Counted from the first letter of the stretch, positions 18,523-26,751 are shown. The stretch is DNA of 64,000 bases from Undibacterium sp. YM2 (GCF_009937975.1 NZ_AP018441.1:2542001-2606000), one strand, 5' to 3'. The notes: generated by a model not told the origin, from the letters alone. Numbers and translations are program-made.

Positions 18523-18703
18523 CCTTTTTACCGCCTATTTTTACATTTCCACCAATCTGTATATTCGTTGAGTTGTCGCCGCTTTTTTGAACTTGGCTAT
18601 TTCCTCGACTAGAAAAAAACCAGCCTATTATTGCAAGCGGTATTGCAATAGCAATCCCACTAAAAAGCCACTCTTTATTTTGAATAATCCATTCCATTTG
18701 CAT
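18512..18703 (-). CDS. Small single-pass membrane protein with GDNSTNIQ motif
   Basis: About 63 aa from the ATG at 18703 (MQMEWIIQNKEWLFSG); the longer frame to 18751 is possible. One transmembrane helix (WLFSGIAIAIPLAIIGWFF) is followed by SSRGNSQVQKSGDNSTNIQIGGNVKIGGKKDD. The NSQxQxxGDxSTNxQ stretch is shared with the N-terminus of the downstream 369-aa protein. Overlap and common motif suggest a membrane anchor for its partner. No named family. Confidence 0.6.
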   Translation of the reverse strand: MQMEWIIQNKEWLFSGIAIAIPLAIIGWFFSSRGNSQVQKSGDNSTNIQIGGNVKIGGKKDDK

Positions 18704-18936
18704 ACTCTCTGACGGTGATGTGTATCTTGCTGTAATTTTCAAAATGGTCAATTAACAAGGAACGCAAAAGCGGATGTCCTGGTTCTATTCTCTGGAGCCC
18801 TTGACGTTGCCAGTCTCAAATCTTCTATATGTCAAAAATAGGCGGTATAACAGAATCGACAAACGAGGCTTGAAGACTCAATTTCATTCTACTATTGAAA
18901 ATGTCTGCTTTACAGTTTTTTTGACAATAATACTGT

Positions 18937-19240
18937 TCACTTCGCATTGAATTCATGCAAGGTAGAAAAGAAATTTTGTTCATAGGATTTTTTATCTGAA
19001 AATCCCAAGACCTGCCTCTCTTTATACTGAACATCACCCCCACCCGCCACAACCCTATCCCGTAGCCCATATTGATGCACCCACGCAATACGGGCTACGC
19101 GGCCATAGAAACCCACTTCCAGCCCGTTGCCGTCTGCCTTTGCTTTGAGGTGGGTGTTTGTGCGCAGCTTGTTGAACATGCTGGCTTTTTGCTTCTTTAT
19201 TCTGCCTTGTTTGCCCCTGATGTTTTTGAGAAGCGCGGGG
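18937..19240 (-). pseudogene. Phage tail-completion (gpS-like, virion morphogenesis) gene remnant
   Basis: The frame reads GRIKKQKASMFNKLRTNTHLKAKADGNGLEVGFYGRVARIAWVHQYGLRD and then VQYKERQVLGFSDKK, the C-terminal half of P2-type tail completion protein S (the RxAxIxxVHQYG core and the xxYPxRxLLGF motif). The frame is open upstream without a good start until about 19240, where the repeat at 19238 begins and replaces the 5' part. It is a lone prophage relic; no other phage genes are next to it. Confidence 0.75.
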
Positions 19241-19312
19241 TCAGGTCTAACTTTCCTACATTTTCAACCAAGTGGACGATTACGCGGCGCTAATCGCCCC
19301 TGCGCGTGCTTA
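19238..19312. repeat. About 75-bp composite repeat, copy 1
   Basis: GGGGTCAGGTCTAACTTTCCTACATTTTCAACC, then a hairpin-forming part ACGATTACGCGGCGCTAATCGC and a CCCTGCGCGTGCTTAGG end. The same order occurs at 19706-19785 and 20500-20576. This copy interrupts the gpS-like gene. Confidence 0.8.
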
Positions 19313-19653
19313 GGCTTCTGCGTCAGGCTGGTCACTTCGCCATACCCATCCTGCAGAATGCAAATCGCATCGTGTGACAACCCAGCTAGCGATGATCATT
19401 TCAATTCCAGTTGCGCCACAAGTCTCACAGATTTCCAGACTTCGCTCGGCCACATCGTCTAAGTAATCGGTAAATGACGGGTCGTTGCGTGGATCAAGAT
19501 CAAATCTTAATGCCCCCATTTTTGGAACGCACACGTTATCGATATATGTGGCGGCAAATTTTCGAAGACTTCGTCGACTAAGGGCAACCAGCCCTCACCA
19601 CAAGTGTCCCGTATCGCTTCTTGCGCCTGCAGCCTAGTCAAACCATTCGCCAT
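19310..19653 (-). pseudogene. Small gene of a conserved GWxxLVD...CxxCG type, frameshifted
   Basis: Two overlapping frames join into one protein if one G is added to the run read as CCCCC at 19513-19517: MANGLTRLQAQEAIRDTCGEGWLPLVDEVFENLP, then FQKWGALRFDLDPRND and LEICETCGATGIEM. The series Cys-Gly-x-Gly-Trp, KxGxLRF and CxxCG is the pattern of a common small bacterial protein family found near toxin and Rhs loci; I know no assigned function. The frame upstream of 19653 runs into repeat DNA, so the 5' end may be native at the ATG at 19653 or truncated. Confidence 0.6.
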
Positions 19654-19705
19654 TTGAAGCCTCAGTAGATTTCCGTTAAATGTCGGGTGATGTCGCAAGG
19701 CACAG

Positions 19706-19785
19706 GGCCAGGTCTGACATTCATACATTTCCAACCCGGCTGGCGATTACGCGCCACTATTCGCCCTTACGCGGGCTGAATACCT
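19706..19785. repeat. About 75-bp composite repeat, copy 2
   Basis: GGGCCAGGTCTGACATTCATACATTTCCAACC, then GGCGATTACGCGCCACTATTCGCC and CTTACGCGGGCTGAA. It lies between the broken small gene (ends 19653) and the lipoprotein gene (begins at its 3' end, 19861). Same left core and palindromic right half as the copies at 19238 and 20500. Confidence 0.8.
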
Positions 19786-19860
19786 TAAAAGCCGAATTTT
19801 TAAATGATTCAGCCTCTGGGCCAGGCTTTGGTGTGGGATATCCTGATGGAATATCAAGGC

Positions 19861-20403
19861 TCATAAGTCCCCCATGATTCCCCCTACTATCCCACCAGCG
19901 ATTCCAGCTTGAACCGGTGACATATTTGCAGGAGTACTTCGCATTACAAGAGCTTGGACGGCCGTAGAATCTTCATTAGTAGCTTCGAAAGCTAGTGGGG
20001 CTTTCTCTCTTTTGGCTATAGCTTCTCCAAACGATTTTGAGCTGTACGCAATACGACTTGGTGTATAGTAAATAAATGGCATCAACGACAAATCATTAGG
20101 AATCCAAATTCCCCCGTAAGCAAGTATTATTTCGTTACCTAGCTTCCACCAAACTGACGGAAGTTGGCCAATGTAATATTTTCCGATCGAATTTTCCAAA
20201 TGCAATCGGTAAGTACCTTGCAATATGCCGACAGTAGATTCTTTTCCAAATGCGCCAATGACTGTGTAAGAAAGGTTTTCTTTCAGTTCTATTGGAGGAG
20301 CATTATTTTGGGGAGGTTTTAAATCTGCTGACACGGGAGGAGTTGCGCATCCAGCCATTGTCATAACAATGGCTATCCAAATGAGTAATAGGTGATTTTT
20401 CAT
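19861..20403 (-). CDS. Putative lipoprotein of unknown function
   Basis: 180 aa. A signal peptide with a lipobox (IVMTMAGC, Cys at residue 19) indicates an acylated envelope protein. The body has LSYTVIGAFGKESTVGILQGTYRLHLENSIGKYYIGQLPSVWWKL, a beta-rich segment, and a Gly-rich C-terminal tail (VQAGIAGGIVGGIMGDL) reminiscent of glycine-zipper segments. No family was recognised. It is bracketed by repeat copies at 19706 and 20500. Confidence 0.7.
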   Translation of the reverse strand: MKNHLLLIWIAIVMTMAGCATPPVSADLKPPQNNAPPIELKENLSYTVIGAFGKESTVGILQGTYRLHLENSIGKYYIGQLPSVWWKLGNEIILAYGGIWIPNDLSLMPFIYYTPSRIAYSSKSFGEAIAKREKAPLAFEATNEDSTAVQALVMRSTPANMSPVQAGIAGGIVGGIMGDL

Positions 20404-20499
20404 GGGTATTGATCTTGTAAAAGAGCCGGGTCAGGGTTGGTATTTCAATTTTCCGACCTCGCGGGTGTTTAGCTTATCATTTTTGCTTTGAATAAGCGG

Positions 20500-20576
20500 G
20501 GGGAGGTATAACTTTCATACATTTCCAACCCAGTGGGCGATTACGCGCCGCTAGTCGCCACCACGCGTGCTGATAG
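20500..20576. repeat. About 75-bp composite repeat, copy 3
   Basis: GGGGGGAGGTATAACTTTCATACATTTCCAACCC, then GGGCGATTACGCGCCGCTAGTCGCC and ACCACGCGTGCTGATAG. It lies between the lipoprotein gene and the small gene at 20603, the same spacing pattern as the other copies. Confidence 0.8.
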
Positions 20577-20602
20577 TGTTTTCGTCGCTAGAGTGTCAAA
20601 TT

Positions 20603-20878
20603 TCAGATGAAAAAGGCATTCAGAGATGCTGCGACCTCGGGAAAAGGCGGGTTGCCGGGTTCACATAACCATACCGTGCCAGTCCGATTGCATACGCCGA
20701 AATAGAAGTCGGAATTAGTTGTAGCTATGCAGATTGGAGCGGCGTCTTGATTCCAGCTACACGCTGTTATTACCCTTTGCGGGGTATTGTCACGCGGTCG
20801 TATACGGTTGTATTGATTGCTCTCTTTGGCCCCGGTCAGTACCAGGCTTACTATATCCTGATAGATTTTTGCTGGCAA
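20603..20878 (-). CDS. Small protein of unknown function, possibly immunity-like
   Basis: 91 aa from a TTG at 20878; the frame continues upstream without a better start until a stop at 20928. It reads IYQDIVSLVLTGAKESNQYNRIRPRDNTPQRVITACSW, then FYFGVCNRTGTVWLCEPGNPPFPEVAASLNAFF. The C-terminal pattern, with a FGV..tGxVW strand and a final helix like FPEVAxSLxxF, resembles the end of SUKH-like proteins, but the N-terminal part does not fit clearly. It directly follows repeat copy 3 on the map, as the neighbouring genes follow theirs. Confidence 0.45.
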   Translation of the reverse strand: MPAKIYQDIVSLVLTGAKESNQYNRIRPRDNTPQRVITACSWNQDAAPICIATTNSDFYFGVCNRTGTVWLCEPGNPPFPEVAASLNAFFI

Positions 20879-20927
20879 TGTCCTGTCCGTTGATGTACGC
20901 GTCCACTTGGCCGAGCAAATCTATTCA

Positions 20928-21128
20928 CTAAGGCATACCTCCATCAGAAACATATTTTTTCCTTTGGTCAGAACGGTCATCAAACATTGATGCGAAGTAG
21001 GATGGATGAGCCTTTATTATTAACCCAGCGTAGGAACTCACTGACAAGTTTTGTGGCCTTGGTCTTGTAGATGTGGCGTTCATTGATTGGTATCTTGCCT
21101 TAGGTTTTAAATATTTCTTCAGTTGCAA
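20928..21128 (-). CDS. Short ORF of unknown status
   Basis: 66 aa, basic (MQLKKYLKPKARYQSMNATSTRPRPQNLSVSSYAGL). Its stop lies two bases from the open frame of the small gene at 20603, so it could be the upstream part of a pair or a decayed piece of one gene. No family and no strong ribosome-binding site were seen. Confidence 0.25.
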   Translation of the reverse strand: MQLKKYLKPKARYQSMNATSTRPRPQNLSVSSYAGLIIKAHPSYFASMFDDRSDQRKKYVSDGGMP

Positions 21129-21228
21129 AGAAAAAACCTATGCAGTAGATCTGCTGGTTTTTTGCGATGTTCTTTTGGGAAATATTTAAATGGACAATCG
21201 ACTCACTACTTGATTCAGGAGTATCACG

Positions 21229-21705
21229 ATGACTACCATGCAAAGCAATACTGCATCTAAAAAAACGGCGATCAAATCCCGTGCACTTGGCTCCAAGCCC
21301 AGGCTGACAGAAGAAAAAATTCTGCGCATGGGGGAGATGGAGTATATGAATGATGCGCAACTGGCGTTTTTTAAATCTCGCTTGCAGGAAATTGAATCAA
21401 CCCTGGTCCAGAATGCTAATGAGACTACGGCCCATCTGCAGGAAAACGACATCATTGCAGACCCTTTTGACCGTGCCACGATAGAAGAAGAGCATGCGCT
21501 GGAGTTGCGTGCGCGTGACCGTGAAAGCAAGCTGCTCAGGAAGGTGAGGGCTGCCTTGGTGCGCATAGAGGAAGGGGATTATGGCTGGTGCGAAGACTCT
21601 GGTGAGCCTATCGGTATAGAGCGTTTGTTGGCACGACCTACCGCGACGTTGTCGCTGGAGGCACAGCAACGTCATGAGCAAAGGCAAAAATTATTTGGTC
21701 ACTGA
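21229..21705 (+). CDS. DksA/TraR-family protein lacking the four-cysteine zinc site
   Basis: 158 aa with an AGGAG ribosome-binding site before the ATG at 21229. The long N-terminal helices (YMNDAQLAFFKSRLQEIESTLVQNANETT) and DPFDRATIEEEHALELRARDRESKLLRKVRAALVRIEEGDYGWCEDSGEPIGIERLLARPTATLSLEAQQRHE match DksA throughout. Classical DksA has CxxC...CxxC; here only GWCEDSG carries a Cys and the later pair is replaced by SLEAQ, so zinc binding is unlikely. DksA acts in the RNA polymerase secondary channel with ppGpp. This is probably a paralog of a housekeeping copy elsewhere. Confidence 0.92.
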   Translation: MTTMQSNTASKKTAIKSRALGSKPRLTEEKILRMGEMEYMNDAQLAFFKSRLQEIESTLVQNANETTAHLQENDIIADPFDRATIEEEHALELRARDRESKLLRKVRAALVRIEEGDYGWCEDSGEPIGIERLLARPTATLSLEAQQRHEQRQKLFGH

Positions 21706-21802
21706 TTTTTCATGGTGATAGTCCACAGGAACGCATCTCATGCTATTTATGAAATGAGTTCTAGATAGCAGGACAGGGATCGCTAAGCAATACGGAGGGC
21801 AT

Positions 21803-22069
21803 ATGGATTTGATTTTTTGGATTTTTGTCGGTGGCATAGTCGGCTGGATCATTTTGATGACTTCTACGGGTGACCACCAGAATATTTATCTGAATGTGCT
21901 GGTTGGCATAGCGGGTGGTTTGATCATAGGCTGCCTGATGCCCTCGTATTTGAGTATTGATGCACCCAACGATGGAGGCTTTGATTTTCAGGCCCTGGGC
22001 AGTCTCATCGTTGGCGCAATGGCGATACTGAGCATTGCCAGCCTTTTTATGTCGCGGGATTCGCGCTAG
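21803..22069 (+). CDS. GlsB/YeaQ/YmgE-family small membrane protein
   Basis: 88 aa, three hydrophobic segments: LIFWIFVGGIVGWIIL, YLNVLVGIAGGLIIGCLM and LGSLIVGAMAILSIASLFM. The GGIVGW and (V/I)GIxGGxxG patterns and the length match the transglycosylase-associated (GlsB) family, an inner-membrane protein family linked to stress responses. A GGAGGG ribosome-binding site precedes the ATG. A terminator follows at 22101. Confidence 0.85.
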   Translation: MDLIFWIFVGGIVGWIILMTSTGDHQNIYLNVLVGIAGGLIIGCLMPSYLSIDAPNDGGFDFQALGSLIVGAMAILSIASLFMSRDSR

Positions 22070-22100
22070 GGCGGGCATCGTCACGGGGATTTTTTTATGA

Positions 22101-22131
22101 AAACAAGCCCTTGTTGGACGAGGGCTCGTTT
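22101..22131. terminator. Hairpin between convergent glsB-like and lipase genes
   Basis: AAACAAGCCCTTG pairs imperfectly with CGAGGGCTCGTTT around a short loop, and T or A runs lie on both sides. It sits between two convergent genes and could serve as a bidirectional terminator. Confidence 0.65.
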
Positions 22132-22161
22132 GTTCTTGCTGATCCGGTGTGTACCGCTTGT

Positions 22162-23148
22162 TCAGGAAGTCGTGCAACTGACTGGCGGCAAGCCGAAGAA
22201 AGATAAATAATTCCCTTGTTCATGCTGGGCGGCGACCTGGTCAAACCATTGTTCTATCAGAGGCTTGCTGGTATCCACCGGGTGAAGTGATTTTGAGGTA
22301 TTCAGCGCGACACTGCCGCTTGCCTGATTGGTCTGTGTGTAATACGAGCCGTAACCAAATTCGGCAGTATCGATCGCAATTGCGATGAGGTCAATTGCTT
22401 CCTTGAGTGTGACGGTGACGTTGTCGTATGTGGTTTCTATGCTGCTGGCTTCTGGTGCAGGTGAATACAGCAGCCCTCCAGAACTCAGATCGTCCGATGC
22501 CATGGGGACAAGGTCTATCTCATTATAGTAGCGCCATGAATTGGGGAAGCTTTTGTCATAGGCGTCTGCAAATGCCTGGTTGCCAGCGGTGGGGGCGGCA
22601 AAGGTCAGTACGGGGAAAAGTGCGGGAGGCGTTACTTTGTTTTGCTGGAATTGATACAGCAGCCAGGGGGCAAAAACCGTCGTCAGGTTACCACCCAGGC
22701 TGTGGCCAACCACGCCGATGGAAATGTCACTGCCGATAGCATTTGCAGCAAGGTACTGGTATATCGTTTGGCCAGACGCATTGACCAACTGTGTCAGGTC
22801 ATTCAGGCCATCTGACGAGCCCTGCGAGATCATAGGATTTGCGTCGCTGGCTGGATAAGTCCAGGCAGTTTGTTCAAACACATTCAAATCCTGATAAAAC
22901 CAATTGTCAAAAGCCTGCCAGCTAAAGTTGAGCAGAGAGCCGCGTATGCCCACCACATATTGCGAACTGCCATTGTAGGCAACGAAGGCGATATTGCCGT
23001 TGATATCGTTTTGCGCCACCCAGACGGCACTCCAGCCATTGTTCATGTTCTTTAGCGTTGAAGCCGGATCGGGGCAATACGCTACTGCAGCCAGCGTCAT
23101 TGCTAATCCTGGATTGGGGTCGGATGCATTGCCTATCGATGTACTCAT
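22162..23148 (-). CDS. Class 3 lipase-type alpha/beta hydrolase
   Basis: About 328 aa from the ATG at 23148 (MSTSIGNASDPNPG), with AGGAAA eight bases upstream. It has FVAYNGSSQYVVGIRGSLLNFSWQAF (oxyanion strand region), the nucleophile elbow GVVGHSLGGNLTT (Gly-His-Ser-Leu-Gly), FAAPTAGNQAFADAY and NEIDLVPM, the Asp region; a late His is in SLHPVDTSK. The order matches fungal-type lipase class 3 enzymes. No signal peptide, so cytoplasmic or exported by another route. Single gene, convergent with glsB. Confidence 0.85.
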   Translation of the reverse strand: MSTSIGNASDPNPGLAMTLAAVAYCPDPASTLKNMNNGWSAVWVAQNDINGNIAFVAYNGSSQYVVGIRGSLLNFSWQAFDNWFYQDLNVFEQTAWTYPASDANPMISQGSSDGLNDLTQLVNASGQTIYQYLAANAIGSDISIGVVGHSLGGNLTTVFAPWLLYQFQQNKVTPPALFPVLTFAAPTAGNQAFADAYDKSFPNSWRYYNEIDLVPMASDDLSSGGLLYSPAPEASSIETTYDNVTVTLKEAIDLIAIAIDTAEFGYGSYYTQTNQASGSVALNTSKSLHPVDTSKPLIEQWFDQVAAQHEQGNYLSFFGLPPVSCTTS

Positions 23149-23481
23149 GGTATTTTCCTGGTAGATGTGGGTTGACATGCGTGCAGATTTGTCCGGGATG
23201 TGCCAATGCGCATGTCGGGCAAATCAGTTTTTAAATTCCGATTTGAAAATGTAGTTGATGGTGGTTAAAAAGACAAGTTCATTTTATAAATACCTGGCCA
23301 GTTGCGCAATTACGGCGCCGTTTTTTTGCCGCAACTTGGAGGAGGGGCGGGGCAGCCTCGCAGCGTCTTTGTGAGATATTCTGGAACCTGTGCAATAATT
23401 AATAGTCTATCAAGTTTGCATTTGAGTTCTGGCCGTCAATTTCTTTCTGTTGACTGTGGAATTCAAGGTTTCAAGGGAATC
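23149..23481. other. Divergent intergenic region between lipase and patatin-like genes
   Basis: No gene is supported. The segment carries promoters in both directions. GCGCAATTACGGCGCCG at 23306 faintly resembles the palindromic half of the 19-20 kb repeats but is not a convincing copy. Confidence 0.4.
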
Positions 23482-25238
23482 ATGGAGTTTGAATTGTTGA
23501 ATATTTCCCCGATAAAAAATGCCATTATTGGCTCTTCGATCTGGGCGACGATGCTTTTATCAGGCTGTGCTTCTTTGCACCTGGATGAAAGAAATCCACA
23601 TATAAATGTCAAGGCTGCTGGCGGTGACACCAGTGTTCCACGGGCGCATTACGCGTCGCGGCTAGGATGTACAACAAGTACTGTGGCTGAGAGCGATCCT
23701 TGTCCTCATCCCATGTTTGTGGGAGTAGCGATTTCTGGAGGAGGATTGCGGGCGGCAAATTTTGGCCTGGGGTAATGTCGCAGTTGCGTCATTTTGGTTT
23801 GTTTGATGAGGTCACGGCATTGTCATCAGTCTCTGGTGGTTCACTTGCGGCTGCGGCTGTGAGTTTGAAGCCATTGACCAGTGAGGCGGATTTTGATGTG
23901 ATGGCGTCCCAATTACGCAGGGACTATTTGTCATCATGGGTATACCGTTCGGCTAACCCTATCAATTTTGTACCTACGCTGACATCCGGTAAAAATGCCA
24001 CCCGTATCCTGGCAGATGTGTTTGATACGGGGATATACAAGGGCGCGGTGTATGGCGATTTGGGTGAACGCAAGCCGGGCAAGCCTTCGCTGTATATCAA
24101 CAGTTCGCATGCGCACCGGTTTGTCGGTGCCGACAGCTTGACGACCAGGGGACTTAATTCCTCAGAAGCGAGCTTGCAGGGTTTTACTTTTACGGATGCT
24201 GCATTCAAGGAAATTGGTTCAGATTTAAATCAGTTGCGCCTGGCAGACGCAGTGGCCGCATCTGCTGCCTATCCTGGTTTGTTCGTGCCCTTGGCATTAA
24301 AAAACTTTAATGCTGAGACTGATATTTATCATCAGGCCAGCCCGAAATTTTTGCATTTATATGATGCGGGCTCATCTGATAATCTGGGTGTCGATGCGTT
24401 GATCCGTGCCTATTCAGAAATTTTGGTGGGCACTCAGGATTTGTCATGCCTGCTGATACTGGTAGATGCGCACGTCAATGACAGGGGGGACTTGAGTGGT
24501 TCATTGGCAGATACCAGGAGCAGCATGATAGATTATGTCATCAGCCCATCTATCTATCGTGCATTCGATTCCTTGCTGGAGCAGCGCAGGGAATGGCAGC
24601 TCGATATGCTGGGCGTGCCGTTAGCGTCTGATCAGTCATTCAGGTTCAATCCTAACGTCAATATCCCTTTAAAGAATTATGCATTTTCTGGAAAAGGGAA
24701 TTCGGTAGGACGTGGGCGTCATTTCGCGGTGGACGAATCTCCCGCCCTGACGCCGAGTCGCTCCATCAATCATGCAAATTGCGCGGTTTGGCATATAGGT
24801 CTGGATCGTTTGCTTGAGCTAACCAAGAAGGGAAATCCGCGCAAGCGCAATGCATTTTTTCAGCAGGCGGCTGCCGATGAATACAGGGATGATTCCTATC
24901 GGGATAACCAGCTCATCAGACTAGACCGCTTTGTCAATTCCATACAAACAAATTACAAGCTTGCCTTGAATGGGCCTGGACGTTGCGATGAGATCCCGAT
25001 ACAAAATTCTCTTTTTGAAGCGGCGAGGGTGTTGATGACTACGGATACTGACTCCAGCACCAAGCTGGTGACATGGCTGAAAGAAAATCATCGCGAAAAC
25101 CTGTCGCAGAACATCAGTGATTTGCTGGCTTCGAAAGCGATGCAGGACCAAAAGGAGCTGGTCCAGGTGCCACGTTATTTAGTGCAAGAGCCAAATTCTT
25201 CGCATCCTTTGGCGTCCTGGATTAATTGTATCAAGTAA
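23482..25238 (+). CDS. Patatin-like phospholipase lipoprotein, split by an apparent 1-base frameshift
   Basis: About 585 aa if one G is added to the GGGG at 23769-23772: the two frames then read GVAISGGGLRAANFGLGVMSQLRHFGLFDEVTALSSVSGGSLAAA without a gap. The start is the ATG at 23482 (MEFELLNISP), behind AAGGGAATC, with a lipobox MLLSGC. Catalytic parts are present: the SGGGLR oxyanion loop, the Gly-x-Ser-x-Gly elbow VSGGS and the Asp-Ala-Gly of LYDAGSSDNLG (usually Asp-Gly). The family hydrolyses phospholipid acyl chains. Lipid-anchored placement in the envelope is inferred. A strong terminator follows at 25251. Confidence 0.88.
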
Positions 25239-25250
25239 GCCGTACCAATA

Positions 25251-25277
25251 AAAAGACCTGAGCTAGCTCAGGTCTTT
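25251..25277. terminator. Perfect palindromic terminator after the patatin-like gene
   Basis: AAAGACCTGAGCTAGCTCAGGTCTTT is a perfect inverted repeat, preceded by A residues and followed by T residues, between convergent genes. It can end transcripts from both sides. Confidence 0.85.
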
Positions 25278-25323
25278 GCATTTGCTGGTGTCATATTGAT
25301 AGTGGCGCTGATATGTTTTTGTA

Positions 25324-25557
25324 TCATGCCGCGATCTTGTGGTCGGCCCAGTGATAATCTATTGCCGCACTTGGCACACCGACAGAATTGGTATTTTCTG
25401 AAGACATGCTGATGTGGCGTATATATTCTCCTGCGGCCTGTCTTTGTCTCAGATTCTCAGCAAATTTGAGGGCGGCAATCATGTCGCCGGTATCAAATTC
25501 CCTGCAGTGAGACATCTTAATTTGCTTGTGGATTTCTATCCAGAATACAGCAAACAT
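25324..25557 (-). CDS. Small conserved-type protein of unknown function
   Basis: 77 aa. It reads REFDTGDMIAALKFAENLRQRQAAGEYIRHISMSSENTNSVGVPSAAIDYHW. The sequence (a strand, a helix with ALxFAExLR, then a strand with xISMSSENxxSVGxPG-like residues) resembles small proteins I have seen in betaproteobacterial genomes and phages, without known function. A good AGGGAGG-type ribosome-binding site precedes the start on the minus strand. Confidence 0.6.
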   Translation of the reverse strand: MFAVFWIEIHKQIKMSHCREFDTGDMIAALKFAENLRQRQAAGEYIRHISMSSENTNSVGVPSAAIDYHWADHKIAA

Positions 25558-25859
25558 GTTTACCTCCCTTCCTTAGAAATAACGTCAGGCTGGCCGGATT
25601 TTTCCCTTTAAGCCTGGGCTTGTCCTTGCGATTCAGGTAAGCAAGGAAAAGCTTGATTAAATGAATATTGTTACTTGCGGGCCTGTGATCAGTACCGGTG
25701 TTTCCGTGGCCTGACTGCTAACTACTGGCCACGACCGCTTGCGCGGGTTTTACTGCTGGGTCTGTGTTTTTTGATAAAAACAGCAGATGATTAAACAAAA
25801 AGCCCGGAGCTTTTTAAGGGCATCCGGGCTTTTCAGCTTTAAGTAGGGCAGAGCGGGTT
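25558..25859. other. Intergenic region with a terminator hairpin
   Basis: No gene was seen. A hairpin AAAAAGCCCGGA ... TCCGGGCTTTT lies at 25797-25834; the rest contains the promoter of the small minus-strand gene ending at 25324. Confidence 0.45.
25797..25834. terminator. Intrinsic terminator, probably for the minus-strand gene at 25860
   Basis: AAAAAGCCCGGA pairs with TCCGGGCTTTT across a 15-nt loop; A and T runs flank both sides. It lies just downstream of the small minus-strand gene ending at 25860. Confidence 0.7.
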
Positions 25860-26153
25860 TTAATTTGCTCCTGCTACCTGAAGGGCTGGCCTTCGGATGC
25901 GGTGATACTGGTTAGGGTTAAACGTAAAATTAACTGGCTTGGACTGCTCGCTGCGGGTACTCACATGTTTGGCGACTGTACGAATAATGCTGTTGCTATC
26001 ATCGCGTTTGGACGTTGTGCCAGACGCAGCCAGAGTTGTTTGTGCATCACGATAATTCAGTCCCGCCACTGCCTTGGCCGACAATGCTGCCAGCAAGCCC
26101 TGTGCGGTTAAGCACATGTCTTGTTGCAGTTGTGGGAGCCAGGTAGATTTCAC
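25860..26153 (-). CDS. Small protein of unknown function
   Basis: 97 aa with AGGAAC ahead of the ATG at 26153. It reads MKSTWLPQLQQDMCLTAQGLLAALSAKAVAGLNYRDAQTTLAAS, then a Ser/Asp-rich linker and VNFTFNPNQYHRIRRPALQV. No signal peptide or membrane segment. No family was recognised; the terminator position downstream supports a real transcript. Confidence 0.5.
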   Translation of the reverse strand: MKSTWLPQLQQDMCLTAQGLLAALSAKAVAGLNYRDAQTTLAASGTTSKRDDSNSIIRTVAKHVSTRSEQSKPVNFTFNPNQYHRIRRPALQVAGAN

Positions 26154-26375
26154 GTATCGTTCCTAAAGAAAAAAATGTTTAAAAAGTCTTGCTAAATTCG
26201 ATGAATTGATCTTGCCACAGCTTTTGGAAAAAATCCAGCATGGCGTGGAGAAAATTGAATGTTTCATGTTGTTTTTATGCGGTGACCGCAAAAATTGCCT
26301 ATATCCTGTATCATCGCAGCCGTTGATTGAGGTTCAATCACGCTTATTACAAACCCTGTAACAATACTTTTCCCC

Positions 26376-26696
26376 ATGTTCGGACACAAAATAAAAGCCG
26401 AGCTCAGAATCCGTGAGTTGATGGTTGAGCACAAGATTCGTTCGGTTTCTGCCTTGCACCGCCTGCTGATAGCAAGGCGGGTGACCGTCTCGCATTCCCA
26501 GCTATTACGTATCGTCGATAACAAGGCAGAACACTGGAAGGTGGAGTTTATTGAAGCTTTTGCCGAGCTTTTTAATTGTTCGGTACAAGACTTGTTCCGT
26601 TTTGAAAAACTCGCCGCCATTGAGGCCTCTGCTGATGCGCTTGTGCAGGATAAAGACTCAGGTGTCAGCGCTGAAAATAAAAGTGCAGGGGTTTGA
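26376..26696 (+). CDS. Small XRE-type helix-turn-helix regulator
   Basis: 106 aa. An HTH of the Cro/C1 type spans about residues 10-70: IRELMVEHKIRSVSALHRLLIARRVTVSHSQLLRIVDNKAEHWKVEFIEAFAELFNCSVQDLF. The pattern (a helix, recognition helix around SHSQLLRIV, and the closing LxxLF(N)CSVxDLF) is that of the small YozG-like HTH group. The C-terminal tail is Ala/Asp/Ser-rich. A candidate structured RNA lies directly downstream on the same strand. Confidence 0.8.
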   Translation: MFGHKIKAELRIRELMVEHKIRSVSALHRLLIARRVTVSHSQLLRIVDNKAEHWKVEFIEAFAELFNCSVQDLFRFEKLAAIEASADALVQDKDSGVSAENKSAGV

Positions 26697-26751
26697 TGTA
26701 GCACAAAAGACGATTCATGCAGCCGTCATAATTTTGCGCTATAGTATGTCT

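Noticed and set aside
16150..20576. Classical integron attC sites between the small genes
   Set aside because: The left core has GTCTAAC-like RYYYAAC, but no matching GTTRRRY end is found in any copy, and no IntI-type integrase is present; the integrase at 12234 is P4-type.
16150..20576. CRISPR array
   Set aside because: The repeats are hundreds of bases apart, imperfect, and separated by genes; no regular spacers and no cas genes.
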